Assembly (NCBI RefSeq): GCF_027023865.1 | Contig: NZ_JALVUC010000022.1 | Span: forward strand, 1 to 64,000 | Length of the DNA stretch: 64,000 bases | Direction of reading: 5' to 3' | From: Thermococcus sp. | Lineage (GTDB): Archaea; Methanobacteriota_B; Thermococci; Thermococcales; Thermococcaceae | Part shown: piece after piece, positions 32,578 through 41,209 of the stretch | Layout: every line of letters starts with the position of its first letter | Numbering within the stretch: the stretch's first letter is position 1 | Program-made: the position numbers and the translations under genes | The notes under the pieces: generated by a model | What the model was told of the DNA's origin: nothing | Seen by the model: only the letters and a program-made list of their open reading frames with translations | Databases searched by the model: none

Positions 32578-33537
32578 TTGAACCCGGAAGGAAGGATAGT
32601 TATAGGTTTAGTCCAGGTTATAGTCGTGCTCCTGCTCTCCCCCCTGATGGTGGGGATACTCAAGAAGGCTGAAGCTAGGATAGAGTCGCGGAAGGGAATA
32701 AGCATCTTCCAGCCCTACTACGACCTCGCAAAGTTCTTCAGGAAGGAAACCCTAATCCCCGAGAAAGCGGCTTCCTTCTTCGTGCTCGCTCCATTCATAG
32801 CGTTCGGAGCGATGCTCACACTGCCCTGGGTGTTACCCATCGTCGGCAACTTCCCCAGCTGGTTCGCCCCAACGGTGGACTTCTTCGGCGGGACGTTCCT
32901 CTTCGGCCTGGCCGCGATGGTCTCGATACTCGCGACTGAGAGAACTGGAAGTTACTACACCGGCATAGGGGCGACCAGAGCCGTTAACTTCGGCGCCTTC
33001 GCGGAGCCGGTTCTCATAATGGTCTTCTTTGGAGTGGCCATCCTCACGGGAACGAACAACCCGTTCCTGATGAACCACAGGATAACGGCAGGGGGATGGT
33101 ACCTTAGCCCGACGCACATACTCATAGCATCGGCCTTCTTCATGCTCCTGCTCTTTGACACAGGAAAACTGCCCATTGAATCGCATGGAAGCAACGAACT
33201 CGGAATGCTCGACCAGGGGAAGGGCCTCGAGTACACTGGCCCCCTCTACGCTCTCAGCACCTGGGCGGGCTACATGAAGTCCTTCATCCTCATGGCGGTG
33301 TTTCTCAATGTCTTCGCGGTTCCTTGGGGCCTGGCAACAAACGCTTCGCTCTACGAGGTTCTCAAGGGGACTCTCTGGCTGTTCGTCAAGATGCTCGGAC
33401 TCATAGGCGCGTTCGTGGTCGTTGAAGAAACCCTCGCAAAGATAAGGCTCTTCAGGATAATAGACTACCTCTCGGCCAGCTTTCTGCTGGCTATAATGGG
33501 TGTCATAAGCTTCCTCCTGGGGGGTGTTGTGCCTTGA
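32578..33537 (+). CDS. energy-converting-hydrogenase-related complex, NuoH/HyfC-like subunit
   Basis: 319-residue membrane protein with about eight helices, homologous to HycD/HyfC/NuoH. Conserved features are AEARIESRKGISIFQPYYDLAKFFRKE near 33-59 and the acidic loop IESHGSNELGMLDQGKGLEYTG near 198-219. Start TTG 32578 lies five bases after GGAGGTGA; GTG 32569 is within the ribosome site. First gene of a tightly packed six-gene operon controlled by the fluoride riboswitch just upstream. Confidence 0.9.
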   Translation: MNPEGRIVIGLVQVIVVLLLSPLMVGILKKAEARIESRKGISIFQPYYDLAKFFRKETLIPEKAASFFVLAPFIAFGAMLTLPWVLPIVGNFPSWFAPTVDFFGGTFLFGLAAMVSILATERTGSYYTGIGATRAVNFGAFAEPVLIMVFFGVAILTGTNNPFLMNHRITAGGWYLSPTHILIASAFFMLLLFDTGKLPIESHGSNELGMLDQGKGLEYTGPLYALSTWAGYMKSFILMAVFLNVFAVPWGLATNASLYEVLKGTLWLFVKMLGLIGAFVVVEETLAKIRLFRIIDYLSASFLLAIMGVISFLLGGVVP

Positions 33538-34160
33538 TTAGCGTTACAACTGAGGTCATAAACATCCTCGGAGTTACAGTGCTCCTGATAGCGTTCCTCC
33601 TGCTCACCGAATCGTATATGCACTCGCTGATAAACCTCATAGCCTTCCAGTCTCTCCTCATAGGAGGAATACTGGCCATCATCGGCTGGGAGAAGGCCAG
33701 TCCCGAACTCATCGTCCTGGCTGGGATTACCATAGCGTTTAGGGCGCTCCTGATACCCTGGATACTCCAGAGGGACATAATGAAGGAACACATCTGGCAC
33801 AACAGGGAGGTCAAGACAACCCACCACGCGATAGTCGTCGGCCTAATCCTAGCTGTGACCGCCTACTTCCTATACATCCCGATATACAGGGCAACTGGAG
33901 ACTGGAACGGGGTCATACCCTTCCTACTGCTCTTCCTCAGCATGCTCGTCATCGTCGGAAGGAGGAACGCCATGGCCCAGATAATCGGCTACATCAGCGA
34001 GGAGAACTCCCTGCTTTACTTCGCGGCAGTGATGACTTCAATGCCCATAATACTGGAGTTCGGAATCCTGCTCGACATGATAGCCTTCGTCCTGCTCGCG
34101 GTCATCCTCGGAGCCGAGAAGCGCTACGGGCCGGTTGAAGTTGAGGAGCTGGTGGGGTGA
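33534..34160 (+). CDS. energy-converting-hydrogenase-related complex, HyfE-like (NuoK-like) subunit
   Basis: 208-residue membrane protein with six to seven helices, homologous to HyfE. The N-terminal half contains membrane glutamates in LLTESYMHSLINL and EKASPELIVLAGI; the rest (REVKTTHHAIVVGLIL, EFGILLDMIAFVLL) is typical of HyfE. Start TTG 33534 overlaps the upstream stop (TTGA). Confidence 0.88.
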   Translation: MISVTTEVINILGVTVLLIAFLLLTESYMHSLINLIAFQSLLIGGILAIIGWEKASPELIVLAGITIAFRALLIPWILQRDIMKEHIWHNREVKTTHHAIVVGLILAVTAYFLYIPIYRATGDWNGVIPFLLLFLSMLVIVGRRNAMAQIIGYISEENSLLYFAAVMTSMPIILEFGILLDMIAFVLLAVILGAEKRYGPVEVEELVG

Positions 34161-34164
34161 TAAC

Positions 34165-35520
34165 ATGGAAGTGGTACTTTACCTCTTAATACTCCCTCTC
34201 ATAGCCTCGCTCCTCTCGTTAGCGGGCGAGAGGTGGGGGAAGGTTCTGACACCAGCCTTCGCCTTTGCAACAGCGGTCCTCTCGGCCCTGATGCTCTACC
34301 AGGGAAAGACCGTCTCAACGCCGAATCTCTACGCGGACTGGTACTCCCTCGTAATCGCGGGCATAGTCTCCTGGGTCTACTTCTTCGCCTCCCTGGCTTC
34401 TCTCTACTACACCGAGGGGCTTGAGAGGCCCTTCTTTGACCTCCGCTACTACTGGAGCTTCCTGTCGCTCTTCGCCCTCACCATGAGCTTCACCGCCCTG
34501 GTTTCCAACCTCGGCTGGATGTGGATAGGGCTTGAAGCGACCACCGTGGTGAGCGCACTCCTCATCCTCACGGAGGGAGAAAAGCGGAACGTCGAGGGGG
34601 CGTGGAGGTACATGATAGTAGCCTCCGCTGGACTCGGGGTGGCATTCCTCTCGGTTATCTTGGCCTACGTCTCTGCCGGAACCCTTGACGTGAGGCACTT
34701 AACGTTCACACCGAAGGAGGCCCTCCTGGTTTCCACCCTGGCTTTAATCGGCTTTGGAACGAAGGTAGGCCTCTTTCCGATGCACGGCTGGCTTCCAGAC
34801 GCCCACGGGAGCGCGCCATCGCCGGTAAGTGCAATGCTCTCCGGAACGCTCCTCCCAACGGCCCTGCTCGTCTACTACAGGATCCTCAGCGCATCCCCCT
34901 GGAATGCCCCGGCGGAGATAACGCTCCTCTTTGGAGTCCTCACGCTCCTCGTCGCTTCCTTCCTGATGGCGTCCCAGAGGTTCGTCAAGAGATTGCTCGC
35001 CTACTCAAGCATGGATATGATGGGTGTCGCTACAATAGGCCTTGGCTTGGCTTACTACCACCCCGTCCTGCTAAAGCTCGTCTTCCTCCTCCTGGCGGTT
35101 CACGCCTTCTCCAAGGGTGCCCTCTTCATAACCGCCGGGGGCGTCATGCGGGCCTATAGAACGCACGAAATAGGGGGGATAAGGGGCCTAATGAACTCGA
35201 ACCCCATGAGCGGCCTATCACTGGTCCTCTCCGCCCTGTCCGTTACTGGAAGCCCTCCTTTCGGGACGTTCATAGCGGAACTTGGAATAATAGGCGTTGC
35301 CCTGTCGAGGAGCTACTGGTGGGCGCTCTTCATAGGGACTGGCTTACTGCTGTCGTTCCTGGCTTTGAACTGGCACTCAGCTAAGATGGCCTTTGGAGAA
35401 GGAGAGAAGCGGAAGGTTCCCACGGGAGAGGGGATCATAGTGCTCACTATGACCTTAACCGCCCTTGGGATAAGCCTCTACGCGTGGTATCTTATCGTTA
35501 CGGGAGGTCTGGTAGTATGA
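34165..35520 (+). CDS. energy-converting-hydrogenase-related complex, HyfF/NuoN-like antiporter subunit
   Basis: 451-residue polytopic antiporter-type subunit with about 13 helices. Proton-path elements are present: Glu in GWMWIGLEATTVVSALL near 117-133, Lys/His in GFGTKVGLFPMHGWLPDAHGSAPS near 194-217, KRLLAYSSMDMMGV near 273-286 and a Lys in HAFSKGALF near 312-320. ATG 34165 follows GGTGAT. Likely an ion-translocating part of the complex. Confidence 0.9.
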   Translation: MEVVLYLLILPLIASLLSLAGERWGKVLTPAFAFATAVLSALMLYQGKTVSTPNLYADWYSLVIAGIVSWVYFFASLASLYYTEGLERPFFDLRYYWSFLSLFALTMSFTALVSNLGWMWIGLEATTVVSALLILTEGEKRNVEGAWRYMIVASAGLGVAFLSVILAYVSAGTLDVRHLTFTPKEALLVSTLALIGFGTKVGLFPMHGWLPDAHGSAPSPVSAMLSGTLLPTALLVYYRILSASPWNAPAEITLLFGVLTLLVASFLMASQRFVKRLLAYSSMDMMGVATIGLGLAYYHPVLLKLVFLLLAVHAFSKGALFITAGGVMRAYRTHEIGGIRGLMNSNPMSGLSLVLSALSVTGSPPFGTFIAELGIIGVALSRSYWWALFIGTGLLLSFLALNWHSAKMAFGEGEKRKVPTGEGIIVLTMTLTALGISLYAWYLIVTGGLVV

Positions 35521-36722
35521 AGGCTCTTTCCGCTGTGTTCAGGAAGGGCGGGAAGTATCTGACGGTCTGGCTCGACTACGAAAGCGGTGAGGCCGAGCTT
35601 GAGTTCACGGACTCGCTCCCGGGTAGGATGATAGCGCCTGCCCTCATCGGCGAGACCGAGCCTTACATGAGGATACCCCCGGGGACGAACGCGGTTCCGC
35701 TGACCTTTGGGCCGGCCGCGGGTGGCCTTGGTCAGGCCGGGGCCTTCGAGATACTAACCTACGGCGAGAGGATAGTGGCGATAAGGCCGGTCTACGGCTA
35801 CAAGGGACGCGGGCTGGAGAAGATGATGCTCGACCGTCCTATTGGGGAGTCGATAGCTGTCCTCGAGAGGGCAGCGGGGAACTTCGCAATGGCCTACACC
35901 TACGCCTTTCTGAAGGCGGTCGAGGCCAACCCTGACGAGGACGTCTGGGATGTTAGAAAGGCTCTCCTCGAACTTGAGAGGCTCTACAACCACTTCAACG
36001 CGATACACAAGTTAGCGGGAGCCGCATCCCAGAAGGTCGCCACCATGCACTTCCACGCCCTTGAGGAGGACGTCCTCAGGGTATTCAGCAGGCTGACCGG
36101 CCATCGCTATGGCTTCGGCTCAAACCTGCCTGGTGAGGTCAGGATTCTTGAACCGGAGGTCATTCAGAGACTTGGGAGGATTAAGGCGGAGTTCCGCTCG
36201 CTAACCGATGAACTGCTGGAGAGCAAGATATTCATAGACCGTCTCCACACGACCTGCAGACTCACGAGGGAAGATGTCATCGAACTTGATGCAGTGGGCA
36301 TAGCGGCTAGGGGGTCCTCCGTTCCTAGGGATGTCAGGGCTTTCGACAGGTTTTACTCCTACAAACCGGTAACCTACGAGGACGGAGACGCTCTGGCGAG
36401 GTTAATGGTCAGGATCGAGGAAGTGGAGAGGTCCTTCGAGATCATTGAAGGTTCGGACGTTAGAAGCGTCAGCTCCGACCCGTCCCTGAAGGACGGGCTG
36501 AACCTTGGATTAGCTGAAGCATCTCACGGGGACGTTCTAGTTCTCGCGGAGCTTGAGAACGAAAGGCTGAGGTGGATAGGCCTCAGGGGCGCTTCCCGCA
36601 TCAACTACATCGCCTTCGCAAAGGGAATAACCGGGAACATCTTCACGGACTTCCCGTTTGGCTTAGAGAGCTTTGGCCTGAACTTTGCCGATGCTGACCT
36701 TTGGCAGGGGGGTGAGGACTGA
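35517..36722 (+). CDS. energy-converting-hydrogenase-related large subunit lacking the Ni-Fe site
   Basis: 401-residue homolog of HycE/HyfG/NuoD without the NuoC-like N-terminal domain. The fold signature is clear (LTFGPAAGGLGQAGAFEI near 62-79, GYKGRGLEKMM near 94-104, a NuoD-like core). Where hydrogenases have CxxC, this protein has A120 and F123 (ERAAGNFAM) and, near the C-terminus, N389 and D392 (SFGLNFADAD). All four Ni-Fe cysteines are gone, so it cannot be a [NiFe] hydrogenase. It resembles the Ehr class between group 4 hydrogenases and complex I. Frame and overlaps are intact, so it is not a pseudogene. Its redox partner is unknown. Confidence 0.88.
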   Translation: MKALSAVFRKGGKYLTVWLDYESGEAELEFTDSLPGRMIAPALIGETEPYMRIPPGTNAVPLTFGPAAGGLGQAGAFEILTYGERIVAIRPVYGYKGRGLEKMMLDRPIGESIAVLERAAGNFAMAYTYAFLKAVEANPDEDVWDVRKALLELERLYNHFNAIHKLAGAASQKVATMHFHALEEDVLRVFSRLTGHRYGFGSNLPGEVRILEPEVIQRLGRIKAEFRSLTDELLESKIFIDRLHTTCRLTREDVIELDAVGIAARGSSVPRDVRAFDRFYSYKPVTYEDGDALARLMVRIEEVERSFEIIEGSDVRSVSSDPSLKDGLNLGLAEASHGDVLVLAELENERLRWIGLRGASRINYIAFAKGITGNIFTDFPFGLESFGLNFADADLWQGGED

Positions 36723-37327
36723 TGTGGATGATCAAAGGCCTTCGGAAGGGCGTCATAACGAGCGATTATCCAGGAAAGGTGAGTGAGGAAGAGCTTTCGC
36801 CGAGCTTTCCCCTAAAAGCCCCCGAGGAGTGTCCCTTCGGTGCCCTTGAAAACGGAAGCTTCGACCCCAAGAAGTGCATCTCCTGCCGTCTCTGCAATGC
36901 CCCCTTCGGAAGGAAGCTCGACGTTGATGAGGTTAAAAATCCCCTCAACTTCAGGCGCTCGCTCCATGTCCTCTTCCTTGACGTTGGAACCTGCCACGCC
37001 TGCAACCGCGAAGTCGCACAGCTTCACAGCCCATACTACGACGTCCACAGGCTCGGAATATTCTTCACGCCCACGCCGAAGCACGCTGATGTTCTCCTCG
37101 TCGCGGGCTGTCCGACCGACGGTATGATACCAGTTCTAAAGGAGGCCTACGAGCTGATGCCTGAACCGAAGCGCGTCCTCGTCCTCGGCGCCTGCTCCAA
37201 CGGTGCCTTCTGCGGGAGAAAGGTCGAGGATTTTGTCCCGGTGGATGGCTATGTGGCGGGCTGTCCGCCGAACCCGGTTCAGATAATCCGGGGCCTCCTT
37301 AAGATGGCCGGGAGGGATGTGGAATGA
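36722..37327 (+). CDS. energy-converting-hydrogenase-related small subunit with N-terminal Fe-S motif
   Basis: 201-residue NuoB/HycG homolog. N2-type cluster ligands are C91 and C94 (TCHACNRE), C158 (GACSNG) and C181 (AGCPPNP). Before them lies a separate cysteine set, C37 (ECPFGAL) and C52/C55/C58 (KCISCRLC), which would hold one extra [4Fe-4S] cluster and may replace the missing polyferredoxin subunit. Start ATG 36722 overlaps the upstream TGA. It shows that the complex still moves single electrons. Confidence 0.88.
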   Translation: MWMIKGLRKGVITSDYPGKVSEEELSPSFPLKAPEECPFGALENGSFDPKKCISCRLCNAPFGRKLDVDEVKNPLNFRRSLHVLFLDVGTCHACNREVAQLHSPYYDVHRLGIFFTPTPKHADVLLVAGCPTDGMIPVLKEAYELMPEPKRVLVLGACSNGAFCGRKVEDFVPVDGYVAGCPPNPVQIIRGLLKMAGRDVE

Positions 37328-39138
37328 ACCCCTACTATCTGATAACCTTGGGTTTCGCCCTGGCATCACTCGTCTCACCAGCATCGAGGAAGCTCACCTA
37401 CTGGCTCAACGTGGCCCTATCATCGGCCCTGCTCTACTTCCTCCTCTTCCAGCCCGGGAGCATAGGTGGAACAGACAGGTACTTCATGCTGATCTCGGGA
37501 ATAGTCTGGCTGACCGCTTCACTCTTCAGCCTGGACTACGACCACTATCCAAAACTCCTGGCCGGCTCTTTCTCGCTCGCCATAGCGGGCATGATGGTTA
37601 TCCTACTCGCCAAAGACGCGGTTACCTTCCTCGTCGGCTGGGAGGTAATGACGGTAGCGAGCTACCTCGGCATAACCGCGAAGGAGAGGGAGGGAAGAGG
37701 TGCTTACAGCTTCCTTGCCTTCGGTGAGCTTAGTGCGCTCTTGATCTTAGCTGGTTTCGGCCTGCTAACCATCCAAAACGGTTCGGTGGACTTTTCAGCC
37801 TGGAAAGCCTCACCGGCCTGGAACGTCGCCTTCTTCTTGGCAGCCCTCGGCTTCTCGGTCAAGATGGCAATCTTTCCCTTCCACATCTGGCTTCCGCAGG
37901 CCCACGGTAAAGCCCCAGCCAACCTCTCCGCCCAGCTTAGCGCCGTCCTCACTCTGATGGGCCTCTACGGGATGGTTAGGCTCCTCCTTATTGCAAGGCC
38001 AGCTGACTGGATCGGTGCCTTCTTCCTCCTCTTTGGAGGTTTGACCGCGATCCTCGGTGCGGCCTACGCGGCCGGAACCGAGTACGTCAAGAGACTGCCC
38101 GGATACAGCACGGTTGAGAACGACGGCGTTTTACTGGCCCTCTTTGGCGGGACGGTGATCACCCTGAACCACGGCAACGTTGATTTGGCCTCGTTCACGT
38201 TCTTAGCTCTGCTCTTCTTTGCCTTCGCCCACAGCGTATCAAAGGGCCTGCTCTTCCTTGTGGCAGGGAGGCTGGAGAACGGCACCGGGAGGTTCCCCGA
38301 GGTCGTCCACGGCAGACTCTCACTCCTTGGCGTCATAGCCGGCTACGCCTCGGCGTTAAGCCTCGCTGGGATTCCCCCATTCCCGGGATTCCTCGGTGAG
38401 TGGCTCGGTATAGAGAGCCTCCTCCAGAGCTTCAAGATACCCGACCCTGGACTCAAGGTTCTCATGATGCTCGTGGGTTCACTCGTGGCTTTGACGGCTG
38501 GAATAGCCGGGGTTGCGATGAGCAAGATAATAACGCAGGGGGCCCAGAGGGCGGGAGGAAAGAATGGTTATTCAGTGGAGGATATCGGCTATGCCTTCTC
38601 CGTGGCGGTCCTCTTTACGGTCGGTATTGTACCGGGGCTTCTCTTCCGCCTCATAAACGCCCCAATGGAAGCTTTAACAGGTCAGAAGGCGACTGACTTC
38701 CTCGGCGGTGTGCTCGGAATAAAGGAGGGCTTCCTCGTCGTTGCAAAGGGTTTTGGGGGAATCTCCCCGACCTACCTGGCCCTCCTGGTCTTTATCTTCG
38801 CGGTGGGCACGTACATCGTTCTAAAACCTTTCACAAAGCTGAAGGCAAGGCGCGTCAGGGCGTGGAGCGGCGGACTTACCAATCCAGAATACCCACCGAT
38901 AGCGCACTCGACCATACTGCTCGTCACTGAAGGCTGGCTCTACGGGACGATGGAGGAGAAAGGCCGCCTCCACTGGCGTGAGAAGGTGAGCACAGCATAT
39001 AGTAGGCTTGCTGATGGTTACCTGGCCTTTTCCGAGTGGTTCAGACACGGGGTCATGAGGGGCTCCGACAGCGTTTACGTCGCCTATATCCTCCTAACGT
39101 TAATAGCCGGGCTTGTTTACCTTCTTTACGCCCTTTGA
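37324..39138 (+). CDS. energy-converting-hydrogenase-related complex, HyfB/NuoL-like subunit
   Basis: 604-residue polytopic protein, the second antiporter-like subunit of the complex. Conserved elements are Glu in FLVGWEVMTVASYLG near 100-114, Lys/His in GFSVKMAIFPFHIWLPQAHGKAP near 178-200, and HSVSKGLLFLVAGRLENG near 303-320. A hydrophilic stretch near 500-570 precedes the last helix. ATG 37324 overlaps the upstream stop. Last gene of the operon; U-rich DNA follows. Confidence 0.9.
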   Translation: MNPYYLITLGFALASLVSPASRKLTYWLNVALSSALLYFLLFQPGSIGGTDRYFMLISGIVWLTASLFSLDYDHYPKLLAGSFSLAIAGMMVILLAKDAVTFLVGWEVMTVASYLGITAKEREGRGAYSFLAFGELSALLILAGFGLLTIQNGSVDFSAWKASPAWNVAFFLAALGFSVKMAIFPFHIWLPQAHGKAPANLSAQLSAVLTLMGLYGMVRLLLIARPADWIGAFFLLFGGLTAILGAAYAAGTEYVKRLPGYSTVENDGVLLALFGGTVITLNHGNVDLASFTFLALLFFAFAHSVSKGLLFLVAGRLENGTGRFPEVVHGRLSLLGVIAGYASALSLAGIPPFPGFLGEWLGIESLLQSFKIPDPGLKVLMMLVGSLVALTAGIAGVAMSKIITQGAQRAGGKNGYSVEDIGYAFSVAVLFTVGIVPGLLFRLINAPMEALTGQKATDFLGGVLGIKEGFLVVAKGFGGISPTYLALLVFIFAVGTYIVLKPFTKLKARRVRAWSGGLTNPEYPPIAHSTILLVTEGWLYGTMEEKGRLHWREKVSTAYSRLADGYLAFSEWFRHGVMRGSDSVYVAYILLTLIAGLVYLLYAL

Positions 39139-39182
39139 TGCTTTTTTATTTCTCTTCTCATGTTCTTTTCTCCTATATTCTT
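39139..39182 (+). terminator. T-rich terminator after the hydrogenase-related operon
   Basis: TGCTTTTTTATTTCTCTTC and a second T/C-rich block follow the stop directly, ahead of the convergent tRNA gene. This is a typical archaeal U-tract terminator. Confidence 0.6.
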
Positions 39183-39199
39183 AGAGAAGAGCCAAATTT

Positions 39200-39277
39200 T
39201 GGTGGACCGGGCGGGATTTGAACCCGCGGCCTCCGCCTTGCGAGGGCGGCGCTCATACCAGGCTGAGCTACCGGCCC
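39200..39277 (-). tRNA. tRNA-Ala (anticodon CGC), CCA encoded
   Basis: On the minus strand GGGCCGG (39277-39271) pairs with CCGGTCC (39210-39204), including the G3-U70 pair that defines alanine tRNAs. The anticodon loop CTCGCAA carries CGC between CCGCC/GGCGG stems; a T-arm with GGTTCAAATCC and an encoded CCA end (39202-39200) complete it. An upstream TATA-like CTTTTTAAAAC lies near 39305. Confidence 0.95.
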
Positions 39278-39326
39278 GTCCGGTAGTAGAAAAGCGGGCG
39301 GGTTTTAAAAAGTTTTGGTCCAGTCG

Positions 39327-39342
39327 GGTTCATTAATGGACA
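39327..39342. promoter_or_regulatory. imperfect palindrome upstream of malic enzyme
   Basis: GGTTCATTAATGGACA matches 14 of 16 bases of the perfect palindrome at 5086-5101. It lies about 40 bases before the malic enzyme TATA-like ACTTATAAAT (39381-39390). The same unknown regulator may bind both. Confidence 0.4.
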
Positions 39343-39413
39343 AATTTGAGTTTATTTTCCGCTATAGACGGTGGATTTTTAACTTATAAATGGCAATAGA
39401 TGGCGGTGATAAC

Positions 39414-40700
39414 ATGAACCCGCTTGACCTTCACAGGAACAACTTCCCCGGCAACGGGAAGATTGAAGTCATCCCTAAAATTCCGCTCACGAAGGAGACC
39501 CTGAGCCTCGCTTACACGCCGGGCGTTGCCGAGGTTTCCAGGAGGATCACCGGGAGCCCGGAGGACGTCTTTGAGTACACGAACAGGGGCAACACCGTGG
39601 CCGTTGTAAGCGATGGGAGCAGGGTCCTTGGTCTCGGAGACATCGGGCCCCTCGCGGCCCTGCCGGTGATGGAGGGTAAGGCGCTCCTCTTCAAGGCCTT
39701 TGGTGGAGTTGATGCCTTTCCGCTCGTCCTGGCAGAGAAAGACCCCGAAAGGTTCATCGAGGTTGTAAAAGCCGTCTCGCCCTCCTTCGGCGGGATAAAC
39801 CTTGAGGACATAGCCTCACCCAAGTGCTTTTATATCCTTGAAAGGCTCCGGGGGGAGCTTGAGGTACCGGTTTTCCACGACGACCAGCAGGGAACCGCGA
39901 GCGTGGTTTTAGCGGCCCTGATGAACGCCCTAAAAGTCGTTGGGAAACAGCTCGATGAAATTTTAGTTGTCCTCTTCGGCGCAGGGGCCGCCGGCTTCGC
40001 CACGCTGAGGCTCCTCACGAAGGCGGGGGTGAAGCCCGGAAACGTTAGAGTCGTAGAGCTCGTGAAGGGGGAGCCGAAGGTTCTAACGGCGGACCTTCCC
40101 CTCGGGGAACTCTTCCCCTACAGGGGAGAGTTGCTCTCAAAAACGAACGAGGAAGGGGTCGAAGGCGGTCCGAAGGAAGCCCTGAACGGGGCGGACGTCC
40201 TTATATCCTTTACCAAACCGGGGCCTGGCGTCATAAAGCCCGGCTGGATAGAGAGGATGGCCGACGATGCAATAGTCTTCCCGCTGGCAAACCCCACCCC
40301 CGAGATACTCCCTGAGGATGCGAAGAAGGTAGGGGCGAGGATAGTGGCAACGGGGCGGAGTGATTACCCCAACCAGGTGAACAACCTCCTCGGCTTCCCC
40401 GCTATATTCCGCGGTGCTCTCGACGTTGGGGCAAAGACGATAACCGACGGGATGGTAATAGTCGCATCGGAGGCAATGGCTTCGGTCATAGAGCCGAGCG
40501 AGGATGAGATAATCCCCTCACCCTTCCATCCGGAGGTTCACCTAGCAGTTGCCAGAGCGGTCGCCGAGGAGGCGATGAGGGAAGGTGTCGCCCGGAGGAA
40601 GGTGAAAGGTGCCGAAGTCGAGGAAAGGGTCAGAAAGTGGCGGGAGTTTTATCTGAGGTTCATCGCCCCGATAAACGAGAGGAGGAAGGGTTACCGGTAG
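39414..40700 (+). CDS. malic enzyme (malate dehydrogenase, oxaloacetate-decarboxylating)
   Basis: 428-residue enzyme converting malate and NAD(P)+ to pyruvate and CO2. The N-terminal catalytic region has TLSLAYTPGVAEVSRRI near 28-44, the metal/substrate motif VFHDDQQGTASV near 153-164, and a Rossmann segment LFGAGAAGFATLRLL near 184-198. It lacks the C-terminal phosphotransacetylase domain of large bacterial forms. ATG 39414 follows GGTGATA. Convergent with the fumarase genes, with the ends overlapping by ten bases. Confidence 0.93.
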   Translation: MNPLDLHRNNFPGNGKIEVIPKIPLTKETLSLAYTPGVAEVSRRITGSPEDVFEYTNRGNTVAVVSDGSRVLGLGDIGPLAALPVMEGKALLFKAFGGVDAFPLVLAEKDPERFIEVVKAVSPSFGGINLEDIASPKCFYILERLRGELEVPVFHDDQQGTASVVLAALMNALKVVGKQLDEILVVLFGAGAAGFATLRLLTKAGVKPGNVRVVELVKGEPKVLTADLPLGELFPYRGELLSKTNEEGVEGGPKEALNGADVLISFTKPGPGVIKPGWIERMADDAIVFPLANPTPEILPEDAKKVGARIVATGRSDYPNQVNNLLGFPAIFRGALDVGAKTITDGMVIVASEAMASVIEPSEDEIIPSPFHPEVHLAVARAVAEEAMREGVARRKVKGAEVEERVRKWREFYLRFIAPINERRKGYR

Positions 40701-41209
40701 AGCGAGCTTCCGTGGGCATCTATGGCCACGACGAGCGGGAAGTCCTCCACTTCGAGAACCCAGATTGCCTCAGGGATTCCCAGCTCATCGAGCCAGTGAA
40801 CGGCTCTAACCCTTTTTATGCTCTCCGCAGCTAAAGAGCCAGCTCCGCCCGTGAAGGCGAAGTAAACTGCCCGGCCTTTGAAGGGCTCCGAATCCATTCC
40901 CCCTTTTCCTATTATCCCCCTTATGCCGAGGGGGAGAATCTCGCCGAGGTAGCGGTTCATTCTCGCGCTGGTGGTCGGCCCCGCCGAAACAACTTCCCAT
41001 CCTCTAGGGGTCTTTCTAACAACGGGCCCGCAGTGGTAGATTACCGTCCCCCTTGGATTGAAGGGCAGCTCTTCCGGCGAAAGGCTTAAAATTTTCCCGT
41101 GGGCTGAATCGCGAGCAGTATAGATCGTCCCGGAGAGGTGGACGATATCCCCTGCCTTCAGTTTAATCACCCCTTCCCCGCTCAGGGGAGTTCTCAGCCT
41201 TACCGCCAC
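40691..41209 (-). CDS. fumarate hydratase, class I, beta subunit
   Basis: 172-residue C-terminal-domain protein of the two-subunit iron-sulfur fumarase. Motifs include GTIYTARDSAHGKI near 27-40, GPTTSARMNRYLGEI near 77-91, and GKGGMDSEPFKG near 101-112. Start GTG 41209 lies inside the end of the alpha gene after GGGAGGG. Together the subunits interconvert fumarate and malate, next to malic enzyme. Confidence 0.93.
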   Translation of the reverse strand: MAVRLRTPLSGEGVIKLKAGDIVHLSGTIYTARDSAHGKILSLSPEELPFNPRGTVIYHCGPVVRKTPRGWEVVSAGPTTSARMNRYLGEILPLGIRGIIGKGGMDSEPFKGRAVYFAFTGGAGSLAAESIKRVRAVHWLDELGIPEAIWVLEVEDFPLVVAIDAHGSSLYR

